Shown in pieces: positions 10,130 through 19,653 of a stretch of 64,000 bases of DNA. The notes beneath the pieces were generated by a model. The model searched no databases and was not told the DNA's origin. It saw nothing but the letters and a program-made list of their open reading frames with translations. Made by a program: the position numbers and the translations under genes. The stretch comes from Axinella damicornis (lineage: Eukaryota; Porifera; Demospongiae; Axinellida; Axinellidae): positions 4,395,206 through 4,459,205 of the forward strand of contig OZ007508.1 in the NCBI GenBank assembly GCA_963931865.1, written 5' to 3'. Positions within the stretch are counted from its first letter, which is position 1; every line of letters starts with the position of its first letter.

Positions 10130-10930
10130 CTCGTGCCCAGACCACACCCTTCGCAGGAAAGAAGGTCTGGTTACTTTGTGCAGAAACCTCAGTCTTCAGA
10201 AACCTCAGTCACCTTTTAGGCAGGAATTTCAGACTGCCAATGAAATCGTAGAGAATTCTTTGCTAATAGTGAAGTTCTCTTGCAATTACATTGGCTCTAA
10301 AAGGCTGTGAATTGCATTTGGCGGATTAAAATTTGATGGATTTGGAAATTTGCAGTGAGAGAATGACATCATACTAACCACATGGCTGTGTGGCCACAGA
10401 GCGCTCGGTGGTTTACGTGTCGGTGAGATCTTGTGTCGGTAGGCTGCGATGGAGTCCGAATTTGCGGTGGAGAGCTGTGTTTGAGGTACCATGTCTACAA
10501 AAACCTCTGGGATGCGATTGTAGGAGAGGAACTGCCGTGTGAGTGGTATGCAGTAGCAGTGATGCGAAGGAGCGCCATCGTCGGCCATGTACCCAGGAAG
10601 ATATCAGCTGCTTGCTCACTATTTCTGGCCGATCAGCTGCTTGCTCGCTATTTCTGGCAGATCAGAGACAGTAGCTTAAGCGTCGTTAAAAGACCCTGCC
10701 CACATCATGTCATGACAAAACATTTAATTTGGCGGTGGGTTCATAATCCGCCAAACCGCCAAATTAAATTCCCCGCTAAATTGTCCGGCCATACGGTATC
10801 TCAGGGGTAGGACTTCTGGTTCTGTCCAGTTTCAGGCGGTTTGCTAAACTGTGAATATTAAATGAAGACTGAGAATGTTTGCAGAAAGTCACCAGACAGT
10901 TATTCCGTAGGTTTCCGGCTGGGCATGAGA
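10130..10930. repeat. Block shared by the last introns of NLR-A and NLR-F
   Basis: This segment is the inverted counterpart of about 57080-57870. It contains two copies of a 28-bp unit (TTTCTGGCCGATCAGCTGC...) at 10610-10667, AT-rich GGCGGATTA/TAATCCGCC inverted motifs at 10738-10760, and an open frame (10286-10588 minus, MADDGAPSHHCYCIPL...) that is also present in the F copy. It is probably an old insertion that predates the inverted duplication; no element boundary is certain. Confidence 0.6.
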
Positions 10931-11014
10931 GTAAGAGACAAGTAGCTTAGACCAGATGTACTGTACATGTGGACAATATATTAACCAGTGACATACATGT
11001 GGTATGTCTGGTAC

Positions 11015-11113
11015 CTCTGTGTGCTGGTGGGGGATGGTGAGGGGGTGTGGTCACAGTGGCAGGTTCTGTGGTGGAAGGTGTCCCAGGAGGAACAATGAAG
11101 TGAGGGGGAGGAT
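11015..11113 (-). CDS. NLR-A linker exon 2 (Pro/Thr-rich)
   Basis: Acceptor ttttacag, donor gtacca, 99 nt with phase-1 junctions on both sides. Encodes DPPPHFIVPPGTPSTTEPA... rich in Pro, Thr and His. Homologous to NLR-F 56899-57006 (3 codons longer) and NLR-C 31080-31187. It acts as a flexible spacer between the Death domain and the helical domain. The donor differs from the gtatgt of its paralogs. Confidence 0.7.
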
Positions 11114-11347
11114 CTGTAAAATACAGGAGTCACGAATCCAAATCAAATTCTGAGCAGTGTTTGACCATCCAACCCACTCTATTCACAAATCACATGTGCT
11201 TTTTTCAGCTGGTCTGTAGTAAGCACACATGCAATTCCAATGTCAGCAGTGGCAATTAGTAACATCTTGAAAGTTCAAAGGTATCAGGTACCAAACACAA
11301 TACAGTGGTGGCATGAGAACTACACCTACATGTACTGCTGGAGCTAC

Positions 11348-11539
11348 CTGTTGCAACTGATGCCTGCACTGGTGGCTGAGATGTGGCCACAGTCTGTACA
11401 GTGTGAGATGTTCCAAGCTGAGGGAGAATCGGCTGTGCAGGTAGTGATGTGGGAGGGACATGTGTGGATGGGGCAGGGCCAGGAGGGACTTGAGGGAGCT
11501 GTGAGTATGTGCGGTGGACAGCCGGTGTTGCAGGACTAG
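11348..11539 (-). CDS. NLR-A linker exon 1 (shortened)
   Basis: Acceptor cactcacag, donor gtagct, 192 nt, phase 1 on both sides, open throughout (ASPATPAVHRTYSQLPQVPP...QPPVQASVATG). It matches only the 3' half of the 393-nt NLR-F exon 56320-56712; the 5' half has been lost and a new acceptor appears to be used. Confidence 0.65.
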
Positions 11540-11620
11540 CTGTGAGTGGAGGGATGATATTCTAGTACTCACAGATCACTACTACTGACTGTCAGTACTA
11601 GAATACTCTGAGGGAGCTAC

Positions 11621-11974
11621 CTTGTGAGGTGGGGGGAGCACCAGGGGGTGATGGTCCTGGGGTGGGGTAGACATGCGGTATCGTTTCCTCTCCTCCTCGG
11701 CAGTACGCCCTCATCTGCAGGGCCAGGTGTCCCTCCCCCACAGGAGGACTCTCCAGAGCTTTAGTCAGAGCTGCCCAGGAGGGATGGGGGTCGATACGTC
11801 TCAACCAGTGACTACACATCTCTGTCAAGCAATCGGTTGGGTCAGAAAACTCTGATCTGATGGCATCCAGTGTTCCTACAGGCAACTTCAGCTGAACTCC
11901 GATACGGTACCACTTGGTACGGGCATCAAACAAGGCTTGTACCAGTTCTCCCAAGTCTTCCAGTGAAAGCTGCC
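11621..11974 (-). CDS. NLR-A Death-domain exon
   Basis: Acceptor ccctcag, donor gtagct, 354 nt, phase 1 on both sides, open. Encodes a Death-fold domain (LSLEDLGELVQALFDAR; WYRIGVQLKLPVGTLDAI; CSHWLRRIDPHPSWAALTKA) then a Pro-rich tail. Death domains are helical interaction modules that recruit other Death-fold proteins in immune and apoptosis signalling. It is the most diverged of the five copies (VQALFDAR, TDCLTEM) and represents a distinct A-type; a broken A-type relic also lies in NLR-F at 55566. It is intact although the terminal exon is not. Confidence 0.85.
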
Positions 11975-12568
11975 CTGAGGGGGTACATAATGAGTATTAC
12001 TACAATGTACAAATGTAGTATGATCTTCCTTTTATGGACATATCTGGTGAGTGATAATTATCATAGTCTATCGAGCTAGACCAATTTTCTCTCGCTTCAG
12101 GATGTTGGTGCAGGAAAAGGTCAAGTCAGCAATGGGTGCAGGGAGGATGGACTAGCCTCATTCCCGGCCAGAGATGAAGAGGCTCAATTCTCATGTTCTG
12201 AATTAAGTAATGCTCATAAGAGGTCATACAGTCATGTGGCGTGGTCACACGTGCCAGTGGTACGTTATTACTGAGCAGAATTGATTTCTATGTGGTGATG
12301 TAGTCAGTGAAAATTTCCCTCTGAAAAATATTTGTGTGTCACTATTACTTGCTAGACTGCGAAATTTTTGCCATGCAAAATAACCTAGGGTACCTTGTAC
12401 CGGTACGACTACCGCTGGGGTTGTTAACTTCTGTAGTACACACAAACAGTGATGAGTATGTTGTAAGGACATTCCCACACAACAGATAAGCCATAGGGTG
12501 ATCCACTTTGACACTACTGACCCACTACTCACTGACTGATCTTACATTACACTAAACCAGAAACTCAC

Positions 12569-12638
12569 CGACAGGTCCTGGGTTAGTTTCGATGTCCCCA
12601 CTGAGGACCAACAGCAGTAGAATCACTCCCACCACCAT
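12569..12638 (-). CDS. NLR-A leader and 2A ribosome-skipping exon
   Basis: From ATG (12638-12636, A at -3 and G at +4) the exon encodes MVVGVILLLLVLSG followed by DIETNPGP and Val, ending G|gtgagt in phase 1. DxExNPGP is the invariant core of 2A-type sequences, at which ribosomes skip the Gly-Pro bond. The Leu-rich stretch before it looks like a signal peptide. Splicing to the Death-domain exon gives ...NPGP-VGQLSLEDL. The frame stays open upstream of this Met, but the paralogs show that this Met is the better start. Confidence 0.85.
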
Positions 12639-12771
12639 CCTCCCCAGACCAGAGGGGACACCGAGACCAGGGCTGGGGGAAACACGACGGACTCTGGAGT
12701 GGGACGAGGAGGACCGGATGTTCACCTGTACTCCTCTATTGTTCTGCAGCACTAATGCTGGTGGCACAGTG

Positions 12772-12942
12772 TCAATGTGTAGTGGCAGCATCAAGGGGGG
12801 GTGTCCAATGGCAGTGAGACAGGGGTGAAGATGTTCCGTGGGGTTGATGTGGTGTACGTGTGGTGTTCAGCGACACGACCAGCACTAACAGTGGCAACAT
12901 GAAGATACACACAGTCACTAGGAGGGCGTGGCCTGGCACCAT
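12772..12942 (-). CDS. Upstream ORF in the NLR-A leader exon
   Basis: Begins MVPGHALLVTVCIFMLPLLV and runs 56 codons, ending before the 2A Met in a different frame. A shorter upstream ORF with the same start is present in NLR-C and NLR-F. It is hydrophobic and could be a translational regulator, or simply a remnant of an older leader. Confidence 0.35.
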   Translation of the reverse strand: MVPGHALLVTVCIFMLPLLVLVVSLNTTRTPHQPHGTSSPLSHCHWTPPLDAATTH

Positions 12943-13607
12943 GTGAAAGTGGTAGTGGATATGGTGAGGTTGTCGTACCCTTTCATTCACATGCTGTGAT
13001 GAACCTTCATCTGCATTGGGAATAAATCAGTGCACATATGCTTTACGTCACACATAGATCACATCATACATACACACACTCTAGCCATTGTACTGTACAT
13101 TGAAGGCTATAAGTTCTAAAAGTGTCCCTGTGCGTGATACTGGAAGCGATCCGCACTGGGTTTGGTTGGGTCTGGGACCGAGACTAGTCTAGCAAGTCTG
13201 CAAAGCACCCCACCTTGGCATGTAACGAAGGTGGAGCTAATAATAGAGGTCATAGTTCAAATGCAACTGAAGTCTCCAGCACATCTAGGGAGAACATAGC
13301 CTCGTTCCCAGGCCAAACAACACACAATTTGCTGCTCACGGACATCGTAGTACAGCAGTACAAACACTGTAATTGTGACATTTGCTGTAATTGTCCCCGC
13401 TTTTAGTTCCTCCATAAATATAGTGGCCAAACGTTCTTTCCCCTGCTAACGTCTGGCCCAAGAGACTAGTAATGGAGGCATTCCCCACCTTGGACATAAT
13501 CCCCCTTGGAAACAAGGTCCTGACACTGGACACGGAGTATAACCTGAGGCACAGATAATTTATTGGACTGGGTCACACCACACCCCAAACAACACCAATT
13601 TGCTCAC

Positions 13608-13680
13608 AATTTCTCAACTGCTGTCCAACTCTTAATCTAGCAACGCTGGTCGGCAGATCAGATACAGGTAGCTGTGTCTA
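13608..13680 (-). promoter_or_regulatory. NLR-A 5'UTR exon
   Basis: Contains the block shared by all five genes (ATCTGATCTGCCGACCAGCG...TTGGACAGCAGTTGAGAAATT) ending at a gtgagc donor at 13607. It carries no coding sequence. The conserved upstream promoter block seen in B, C, E and F is absent on this strand beyond about 13680. Confidence 0.6.
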
Positions 13681-14290
13681 GGCACGCGCACATTCTGCGG
13701 CATATGCTTTGGGCAAAATTTGTCTGTGAAGCATAATGCTGGCTAGACTTGCAGGCCAGACTGTTTGGGGGTGTGGCGGGAAGAGGCCACGGAATATGTA
13801 GCCTTCGCGTGTGGGCCTGGGAACGAGGCTACGAATATGGCCCAGAGACACCAGACTCTTTTTCCCCTCCGCGCTTCCGGCCACACCCCCAAACAGGAAA
13901 AAGAGTCTGACTAAAATTTAATGCTGGCAATGGCATAGGTGAAGCAGCAATGGGAGCTAGCCTCCCTCTACCCACCTAGTCTTCGCTTTCTCCAGCACAG
14001 GATCATATTCCATGCTTGGGAAAAATTCGAGGGGCTAGCTGGCTAGACTACTACCCACCTGATTGCTTGCTGTTCAGCTCTGTTCTTTTCACTGCATCTC
14101 AGAGACTGAGAGTAACAGTTAGACATCATTTGGTTTTGCTGCATGTTGCATGTTGTGTAGCAAGTTGCACTTCGACCTCTAATAGCCCCGCCCTCTATTG
14201 ACGTGCATCGCGAGCGTGGTTTCGTTCCGGATCCGTTCCAGTATCAAACATTCTCCGAGACCACACAAACAGTTCGACTGGACACTGTAA
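13681..14290. promoter_or_regulatory. Divergent intergenic region between NLR-A and NLR-B
   Basis: Between the two head-to-head 5'UTR exons. 13748-13895 is an imperfect palindrome (CTGTTTGGGGGTGTGGC / GCCACACCCCCAAACAG) with a 33-bp TAGCCTTCG palindrome (13799-13831) inside it. 13985-14290 is the conserved plus-strand promoter block shared with NLR-E 42360-42665 (98-99% by eye), including TTGCACTTCGACCTCTAATA, a GC box CCCCGCCC and GAGCGTGGTTTCGTTCCGG. It probably drives NLR-B, or did before the element at 14291 was inserted. Confidence 0.6.
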
Positions 14291-15653
14291 TATGGCAAAC
14301 CATCTGTTTCAAAAGTGCGCTAAAAAACGAGGGGCGCGCTGTACGTCTCTCTGCACGTGCACAAAAATCCCAACCGAAGTGGTTTTAGCGCGCGCTAAAA
14401 CCAACCGAATTGGTTTTAGCGCGCGCACGTGCAGTGATGCGTACAGCACGCCCCTCGTTTTTTAGCGCACTTTTGAAACAGATGGTTTGCCATAGTTTGC
14501 CAGTGTTGCTGACACTCGCTTAACAAGCTTTCGGCACAAGTTAGCATCACATCCACATCCTCTATCTTGACTTAGTAATTATTGGTATTTGGGTATTGGG
14601 TATCTGTATCTTGTTTCTAAGTCTTTTGTTCTTTTAGCGCGTGATGGCATATAGCTCGCGATGGTTTGTTTTAGCGCGCGATAGAACCACTTGGTTTTGT
14701 TTTAGCGCGCGATAGAACCGCTCGGTTTGTTTTAGCGCACGATAGGTTTGTTTTAGCGCGCGATAGAACCACTTGGTTGTGTTTTAGCGCGCGATAGAAC
14801 CACTAGGTTTGTGTTAGCGCGCGATAGAACCACTTGGTTGTGTTCTAGCGCGCGATAGAACCACTAGGTTTGTTTTACAGCGCGACAGAACCACTTAGTT
14901 TTGTTTTAGCGCGCGATAGAACCACTTGGTTTTGTTTTAGCGCGCGATAGAACCACTTGGTTTTGCATTAGCGCCCGATAGAACCACTTCGTTGTGTTCT
15001 AGCGCGCGATAGACCCACTTGGCTTTGTGTTAGCGCGCAATAGAACCACTTGGTTGTGTTCTAGCGCGCGATAGAACCACTAAGTTTGTTTTACAGCGCG
15101 ATAGAACCACTTGGTTTTGTTTTAGCGCGCGATAGAACCACTTGGTTTTGTTTTAGCGCGCGATAGAACCACTTGGTTTTGCATTAGCGCCCGATAGAAC
15201 CACTTCGTTGTGTTCTAGCGCGCGATAGACCCACTTGGCTTTGTGTTAGCGCGCAATAGAACCACTTGGTTGTGTTCTAGCGCGCGATAGAACCACTAAG
15301 TTTGTTTTACAGCGCGATAGAACCACTTGGTTTTGTTTTAGCGCGCGATAGAACCACTTGGTTTTGTTTTAGCGCGCGATAGAACCACTTGTTTTTGCAT
15401 TAGCGCCCGATCGAACCACTTCGTTGTGTTCTAGCGCGCGATAGACCCACTTGGCTTTGTGTTAGCGCGTGATAGAACCTGTGTTAGCGCGCGATAAAAC
15501 ACTTCGGTTTGTTTAGCGCGCGATAAAACCGACTTCGGTTGCTTTTAGCGCGCGCTGAAACAACTTCGGTTGGGATTTTTGTGCACGTGCAGAGAGGCAT
15601 ACAGCACGCCCCTCGTTTTTTAGCGCACTTTTGAAACAGATGGTTTGCCATAT
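14291..15653. mobile_element. Foldback element with 31-bp array inside the NLR-B promoter
   Basis: Begins TATGGCAAACCATCTGTTTC and ends with its reverse complement; a second inverted terminus is at about 14440-14494, giving a 200-bp hairpin unit followed by the array. NLR-E is continuous across this point (gacactgttacccttttctctatgg at 42664-42688), so the 1.36 kb is an insertion. The ends contain AAAAAACGAGGGGCG...TGTAC and GCACGTGCA motifs. Confidence 0.85.
14630..15565 (+). repeat. Tandem array, about 31-bp unit
   Basis: About 30 copies of TTTTAGCGCGCGATAGAACC followed by ACTTGGTTTTG, with a higher-order pattern: a block of five or six variants (CATTAGCGCCC, CTAGCGCGCG, TACAGCGCG) repeats about three times at 14860-15470. 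Its GCGCGC core makes it very CpG-rich. It is internal to the 14291-15653 element. Confidence 0.9.
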
Positions 15654-15753
15654 TCTCTATGGACTGAGCGAGTTGTTGGACACAAATTGTAGGACTTCTG
15701 TCTGCCGTCGCATCGCCCGCGTTGCTTGTGAAGTTGGACAGCAGTTGAGAATT
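15654..15753 (+). promoter_or_regulatory. NLR-B 5'UTR exon
   Basis: Non-coding first exon matching NLR-E 42682-42779 (CTATGGACTGAGCGAGTTG...TTGGACAGCAGTTGAGAATT) ending at donor gtaagg. The insertion lies immediately upstream. The transcription start is not defined by the sequence. Confidence 0.6.
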
Positions 15754-16372
15754 GTAAGGTAAAAATTACTTATTGTTTTGGGGGGTGGGGCACAATTTGC
15801 TGACTCGGCTTGGGGCTCACAGTGTCCCAGTCAGTTCTTGCTGTAGCCTATTTCAGTGTGTGAGGGGTCTATGCCTCCAGTAATTATAACTGTTCAATTC
15901 CTAGTTGTGTCACTGGTGGCCGAACTAATAATTCGTGTCTAGAGGTGAGGACCTTGTTTCCAAGGGTGATCATGTCCGGTTAGGTTGCTCCTTTGTTTAA
16001 CTGGAATACATAAGCCCAAGATGAACAAAGCGACAAAATATTATGCACACGACCGCCCACCGGTGCCTCATTGGCCATGACTGCTCTTAAGCTTTGTTCT
16101 TCCTAGCCTCATTCCGAGGCCTGTCCCACCTCCAGTTTTATTGCTTGCAATATACTTTTGCTATACTGTTCTGTGCACCAGCTGTGCAGTAGTGCAGGAT
16201 GCACTGGAAATGACTTTGTTACACCGTACGAGCTGCATGTTGGGTTGTAATGATACCACACTTGTGATGGTCTGGTGCATGAAAGTAGCTATGTTACGTT
16301 CAAATATCTCATCCCACTCCAGAATCCATCCCAGCCCTGGTCTCAGACAGTGTCCCCTCTGGTCTGGGGAGG

Positions 16373-16442
16373 ATGGTGGTGGGAGTGATTCTACTGTTGT
16401 TGGTCCTGAGTGGGGACGTTGAGACGAACCCAGGACCTGTTG
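16373..16442 (+). CDS. NLR-B leader and 2A exon
   Basis: ATG in strong context (A at -3, G at +4), MVVGVILLLLVLSG, then DVETNPGP-V and a G|gtgagt donor (phase 1). Just upstream, NLR-B has a 4-nt insertion (tctc-agac-agtg, about 16344) that breaks the frame open in other copies. The 70-nt ATG-to-donor segment is untouched, which argues that this Met is the real initiator. The product is predicted to be a 22-residue leader ending in Gly, released by skipping, with the receptor starting at Pro. Confidence 0.85.
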
Positions 16443-18104
16443 GTGAGTTTCTGGTTTAGTGTAGTGCTGTGTACACTAAAGCTCTCTCTAAGAAGGTCAT
16501 ATGTGACCTGAGGTCATACATGTCTGAGTGTAGTCTCGGAACCAGACTCTTGATCATAATGTGGAGGGTCTGGGCAAAAGGCTGAAGTGGATGTGTACCA
16601 TGTGGGATGTGTACCGTGTGGGATGTGTAGCATAATATAGCGACGTAATACCCTTTGCCAACTGACGACGGATTTATCTGTTGTGACAATTTCAGCTTCA
16701 TGATGTCACCATGTCCTTGGGACGTAGGTTCAAATTCTGCATGAGCAGAAAGGTGGAGCAGGAGAAAGTGGGTGGGTGCATCCGAAGGGTGCAAACAGCA
16801 TGGCCGCATCTGGACTTGGCCATGAATAACCGGGTGGGCCATTTCTCTTGTTTTAAGCGTAAATGGGCCTAGAAAACAGCCTTCTCACACCTCGAAGTCC
16901 AGTGTTTTTTCTTGATTTGATTGCACATTCGTTAAATAGTGGGTGTGGTTAGACTTGGTAAAGAGTTAACAGTGTGTGTGCATATCAGCAGAGTAGTCAC
17001 TGACTGGTGATGGCTGGTAGCAGACATATCAGCAGATTGTGTGACAACATCGTACACAGGACCACCAACAGAAGAGGATTCCCTACGAGCCTCTCATGTG
17101 GTAACATTTCCAATAAAATGCACATAAGGATGCAGTTGTTTTAATGACAAGTGCACCTGCATTCTGCGTGCATGCACGGTACACCTAGCCTCGTTCCCAG
17201 GCCATCTGCCGCTTCGTTTTTAGGCCACGGTACACCTCCGCCCAAGCCTATTGCCCTGACCTCTTTTCATAATTCTGAGGTCTGGTTCCAAACTAGTGAG
17301 CAGAGACCTCTCAGTGAGTCGTGGGTCAGTAGGAAATCAGCTTATGGCTTTGTGACTCATTTGTAGCTTGCAGTACTAATGAGACAAATACTGGGATGAG
17401 AAGGTCTGGTACGATGCATTACATCATACCAGGCCCATGTTCCATTCTATACAGACTGGTTATCAAATAGTGTATCACTCCACCCTTGAATTAACTCTAA
17501 CATCTTCCAGACTCCCTTAAGGATGCCCACGATGAAAGTGGAGAAAGGGTCTGGTCTCCATTGTTCATGTTACCATAGTGACTGTGCATTACTTATGTAC
17601 TCCACATTTGAATGTGATTGAAGAGCAATAAGCCGCTGAGCCCTTTTACGAAGGTTTTGTGTGGGTATGACCAGTTCCTACCTGAGAGTTGACAGTCAGG
17701 GAAGTGTGCTGCTGGTTAGGGCTCATTAGGGGTAGGGTTAAAACGTTACACACTCAACCATGGACCATGGCAGTGTCATTCTCATCTTCCCTAATTAGCT
17801 CTTCCATCAATACATAATGATGCTCATGACAGAGTAGTGGAACCCCCCACGCTACCCCCTGCCCCGATACACCCACCCACCTGACACACCCTTTATGTAC
17901 TAAGCATGTGTTGCTTCCTGTTCCTGGAGTTTGCGTCATGATTACACTTGACATACCAGATGCTTGTGAATTCACTCAGAGTCATGGCAACCAGTTTATC
18001 CATAAGTGGATGCCCATTTCTACCTCAACAGTGTAATACATGTACTACCATGCGCTTTGCATTAACACTACATGCTAACACATTACTCGTATTGATCCCC
18101 TCAG
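16443..18104 (+). other. NLR-B intron 2
   Basis: No coding sequence supported. 16930-17600 is similar to the equivalent NLR-C intron (27960-28400). A partial TAGCCTCGTTCCCAGGCC palindrome lies near 17190. 17880-18060 matches the pre-acceptor region of C and E (CAGATGCT...GTCATGGCAACCAG). Confidence 0.6.
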
Positions 18105-18461
18105 GGCAACTTACACTGGACGACCTGAGTGAAGTGAGGGGAGCCTTGTACGAGGCCCGTGCCAAATGGTACCATATCGGAGTTGAACTGAAGCTGTCGG
18201 TAGGAACACTGAATGCCATCAGATCAGAGTTTACTGACAAGAACGACTGCAACACTGAGATGTGCAGTCACTGGTTGAGATGTATCGACCCCCGTCCCTC
18301 CTGGGAGGCTCTGACTAAAGCTCTGGAGAGTCCTCCTGTGGGGGAGGGACACCTGGCCCAGCAGCTGAGGGACAAGTACTGCCCAGGAAGAGAGGAAGCG
18401 ATACCGCACATCTACTCCACCCCAGGACCATCACCCCCTGGTGCTCCCCCCACCTCACAAG
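18105..18461 (+). CDS. NLR-B Death-domain exon
   Basis: Acceptor cccctcag, donor gtagct, 357 nt, phase 1 on both sides. Encodes GQLTLDDLSEVRGALYEAR, WYHIGVELKLSVGTLNAI, CSHWLRCIDPRPSWEALTKA, VGEGHLAQQLRDKYC and then a Pro-rich tail (TPGPSPPGAPPTSQ). This is a Death-fold domain with the usual Trp in helix 5 and a GVELKLSVGTL helix 2-3 region. After 2A skipping, the mature chain would begin Pro-Val-Gly-Gln-Leu-Thr-Leu, placing the Death domain at the extreme N-terminus. Confidence 0.88.
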
Positions 18462-18586
18462 GTAGCTACCTCAGAATATTCTAGCGCTGTCACACACTGA
18501 CAGTCGGTAGTAGTGATCTGTGAGTGTACTGTGTGGTACTGTCACGCACTGACAACTGATGACAGTCGGTAGTAGTGATCTGTGAG

Positions 18587-19069
18587 CAGTGGCGCCTGGC
18601 ACCTGCATAGTTGGGCCTACCCGGGCATTGCCCGGGTATCTCTGCATACTGTCTATCGCATGATCACTAAACCACATACATCATAATCATGGCGTATGGA
18701 TGGTTGAAGTGCACTTTTTAAATATGGAAGACTTGTCCAGGGCCAGGACAAAGCACCCCAATAACCAAACCAGTCTCCTATTATTGCCTGGCAAGGCCAG
18801 CCTGACCACGGCTTCGCTCGTGGCTGGGGTCAGGCTGGCCTTCGCTAGATTGTACTACAGATTTTCATGCTTGGCAAATAGCTACCTAGTTAATAGTATG
18901 TACTTGCAGTGCAAAGCACAAAGGTGCCACGAGAGCCCAACCTGATAACCGAAATATGAAGACGAAAATTTTTTTCCACGCTTTGCGCAGACTGGTAGCC
19001 ACTACGCGCCTCTATGTACTGCCCTCAGCTTTGCCCGCGGGTTACTACTGACTTTTACAGGCGCCACTG
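18587..19069. mobile_element. hAT-type MITE in NLR-B intron 3
   Basis: Termini CAGTGGCGCCTG and CAGGCGCCACTG, flanked by the exact 8-bp duplication tctgtgag (18579-18586, 19070-19077). The same intron in NLR-C (about 29352) shows the empty site gatctgtgagtgtact. An internal hairpin (AAGGCCAGCCTGACC / GGTCAGGCTGGCCTT) lies at 18790-18842. An 8-bp duplication with CAGTGGCG ends is typical of hAT non-autonomous elements. Confidence 0.9.
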
Positions 19070-19155
19070 TCTGTGAGTGTACTGTGTGGGGAGTCATTGT
19101 ACTGGCAAATCTGCAGACATGTTCTGTGACCACAAACTCCTCTGTCTCCCTGCAG

Positions 19156-19305
19156 TACCACATGGTGAGTCACCTTTGACCTCTGCTGTAACCTCACCCC
19201 CTCCCCCATCCCCCATCACCTACGACTCTGGTATCCCTCCTGCCGTGGTACCACCCACCTCACAGCTGACCACACCCCCTCACCATCCCCTACCAGGACA
19301 CACCG
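19156..19305 (+). CDS. NLR-B linker exon
   Basis: Acceptor ccctgcag, donor gtatgt, 150 nt, phase 1 on both sides. Encodes VPHGESPLTSAVTSPPPPSP... to PTSQLTTPPHHPLPGHTG, a Pro/Thr/Ser spacer between the Death domain and the helical domain. Homologs: C 29448-29588 and E 45005-45154. Confidence 0.8.
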
Positions 19306-19348
19306 GTATGTAATTGCTCTAATGTAATTGTAACAGTGTACAGAATGC

Positions 19349-19453
19349 TAGTCTCGGCTGCAGATCCAAACCAACTCCAGCGCGGCTCACTTCCAGTATC
19401 ACATACTGGAAGTGATCCGCGCTGGGGTTGGTTTGGGTCTGCAGCCGAGACTA
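19349..19453. mobile_element. Palindromic TAGTCTCGGC element
   Basis: Ends TAGTCTCGGCTGCAGA and TCTGCAGCCGAGACTA, with inner arms (ACTTCCAGTATCA / ACTGGAAGTGATCCGCGC). Flanks acagaatgc and ataggatgc match at 7 of 9. A related element occupies the same intron of NLR-E (45188-45280), so this insertion is older than that duplication or targeted the same site twice. Confidence 0.75.
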
Positions 19454-19653
19454 ATAGGATGCATGCTACCTATTCCTCACTGAAACAGTACCATACATTC
19501 TGTATTTGGAGAAATTAACTTGAGATTGTTCCCCATGAACGTGTGGTGGAGTGTTTGACAGTTATGTGAAGGCTGTGGTTATTGTGCTTGCATTTTGGAA
19601 CCATAGTTCATTTGGGAGACAAGAATTACCATACAATAATTGAATCCATTCAG

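Noticed and set aside
14630..15565. CRISPR-like array
   Set aside because: Repeats are contiguous with no unique spacers, and the context is eukaryotic; it is a minisatellite within a foldback element.
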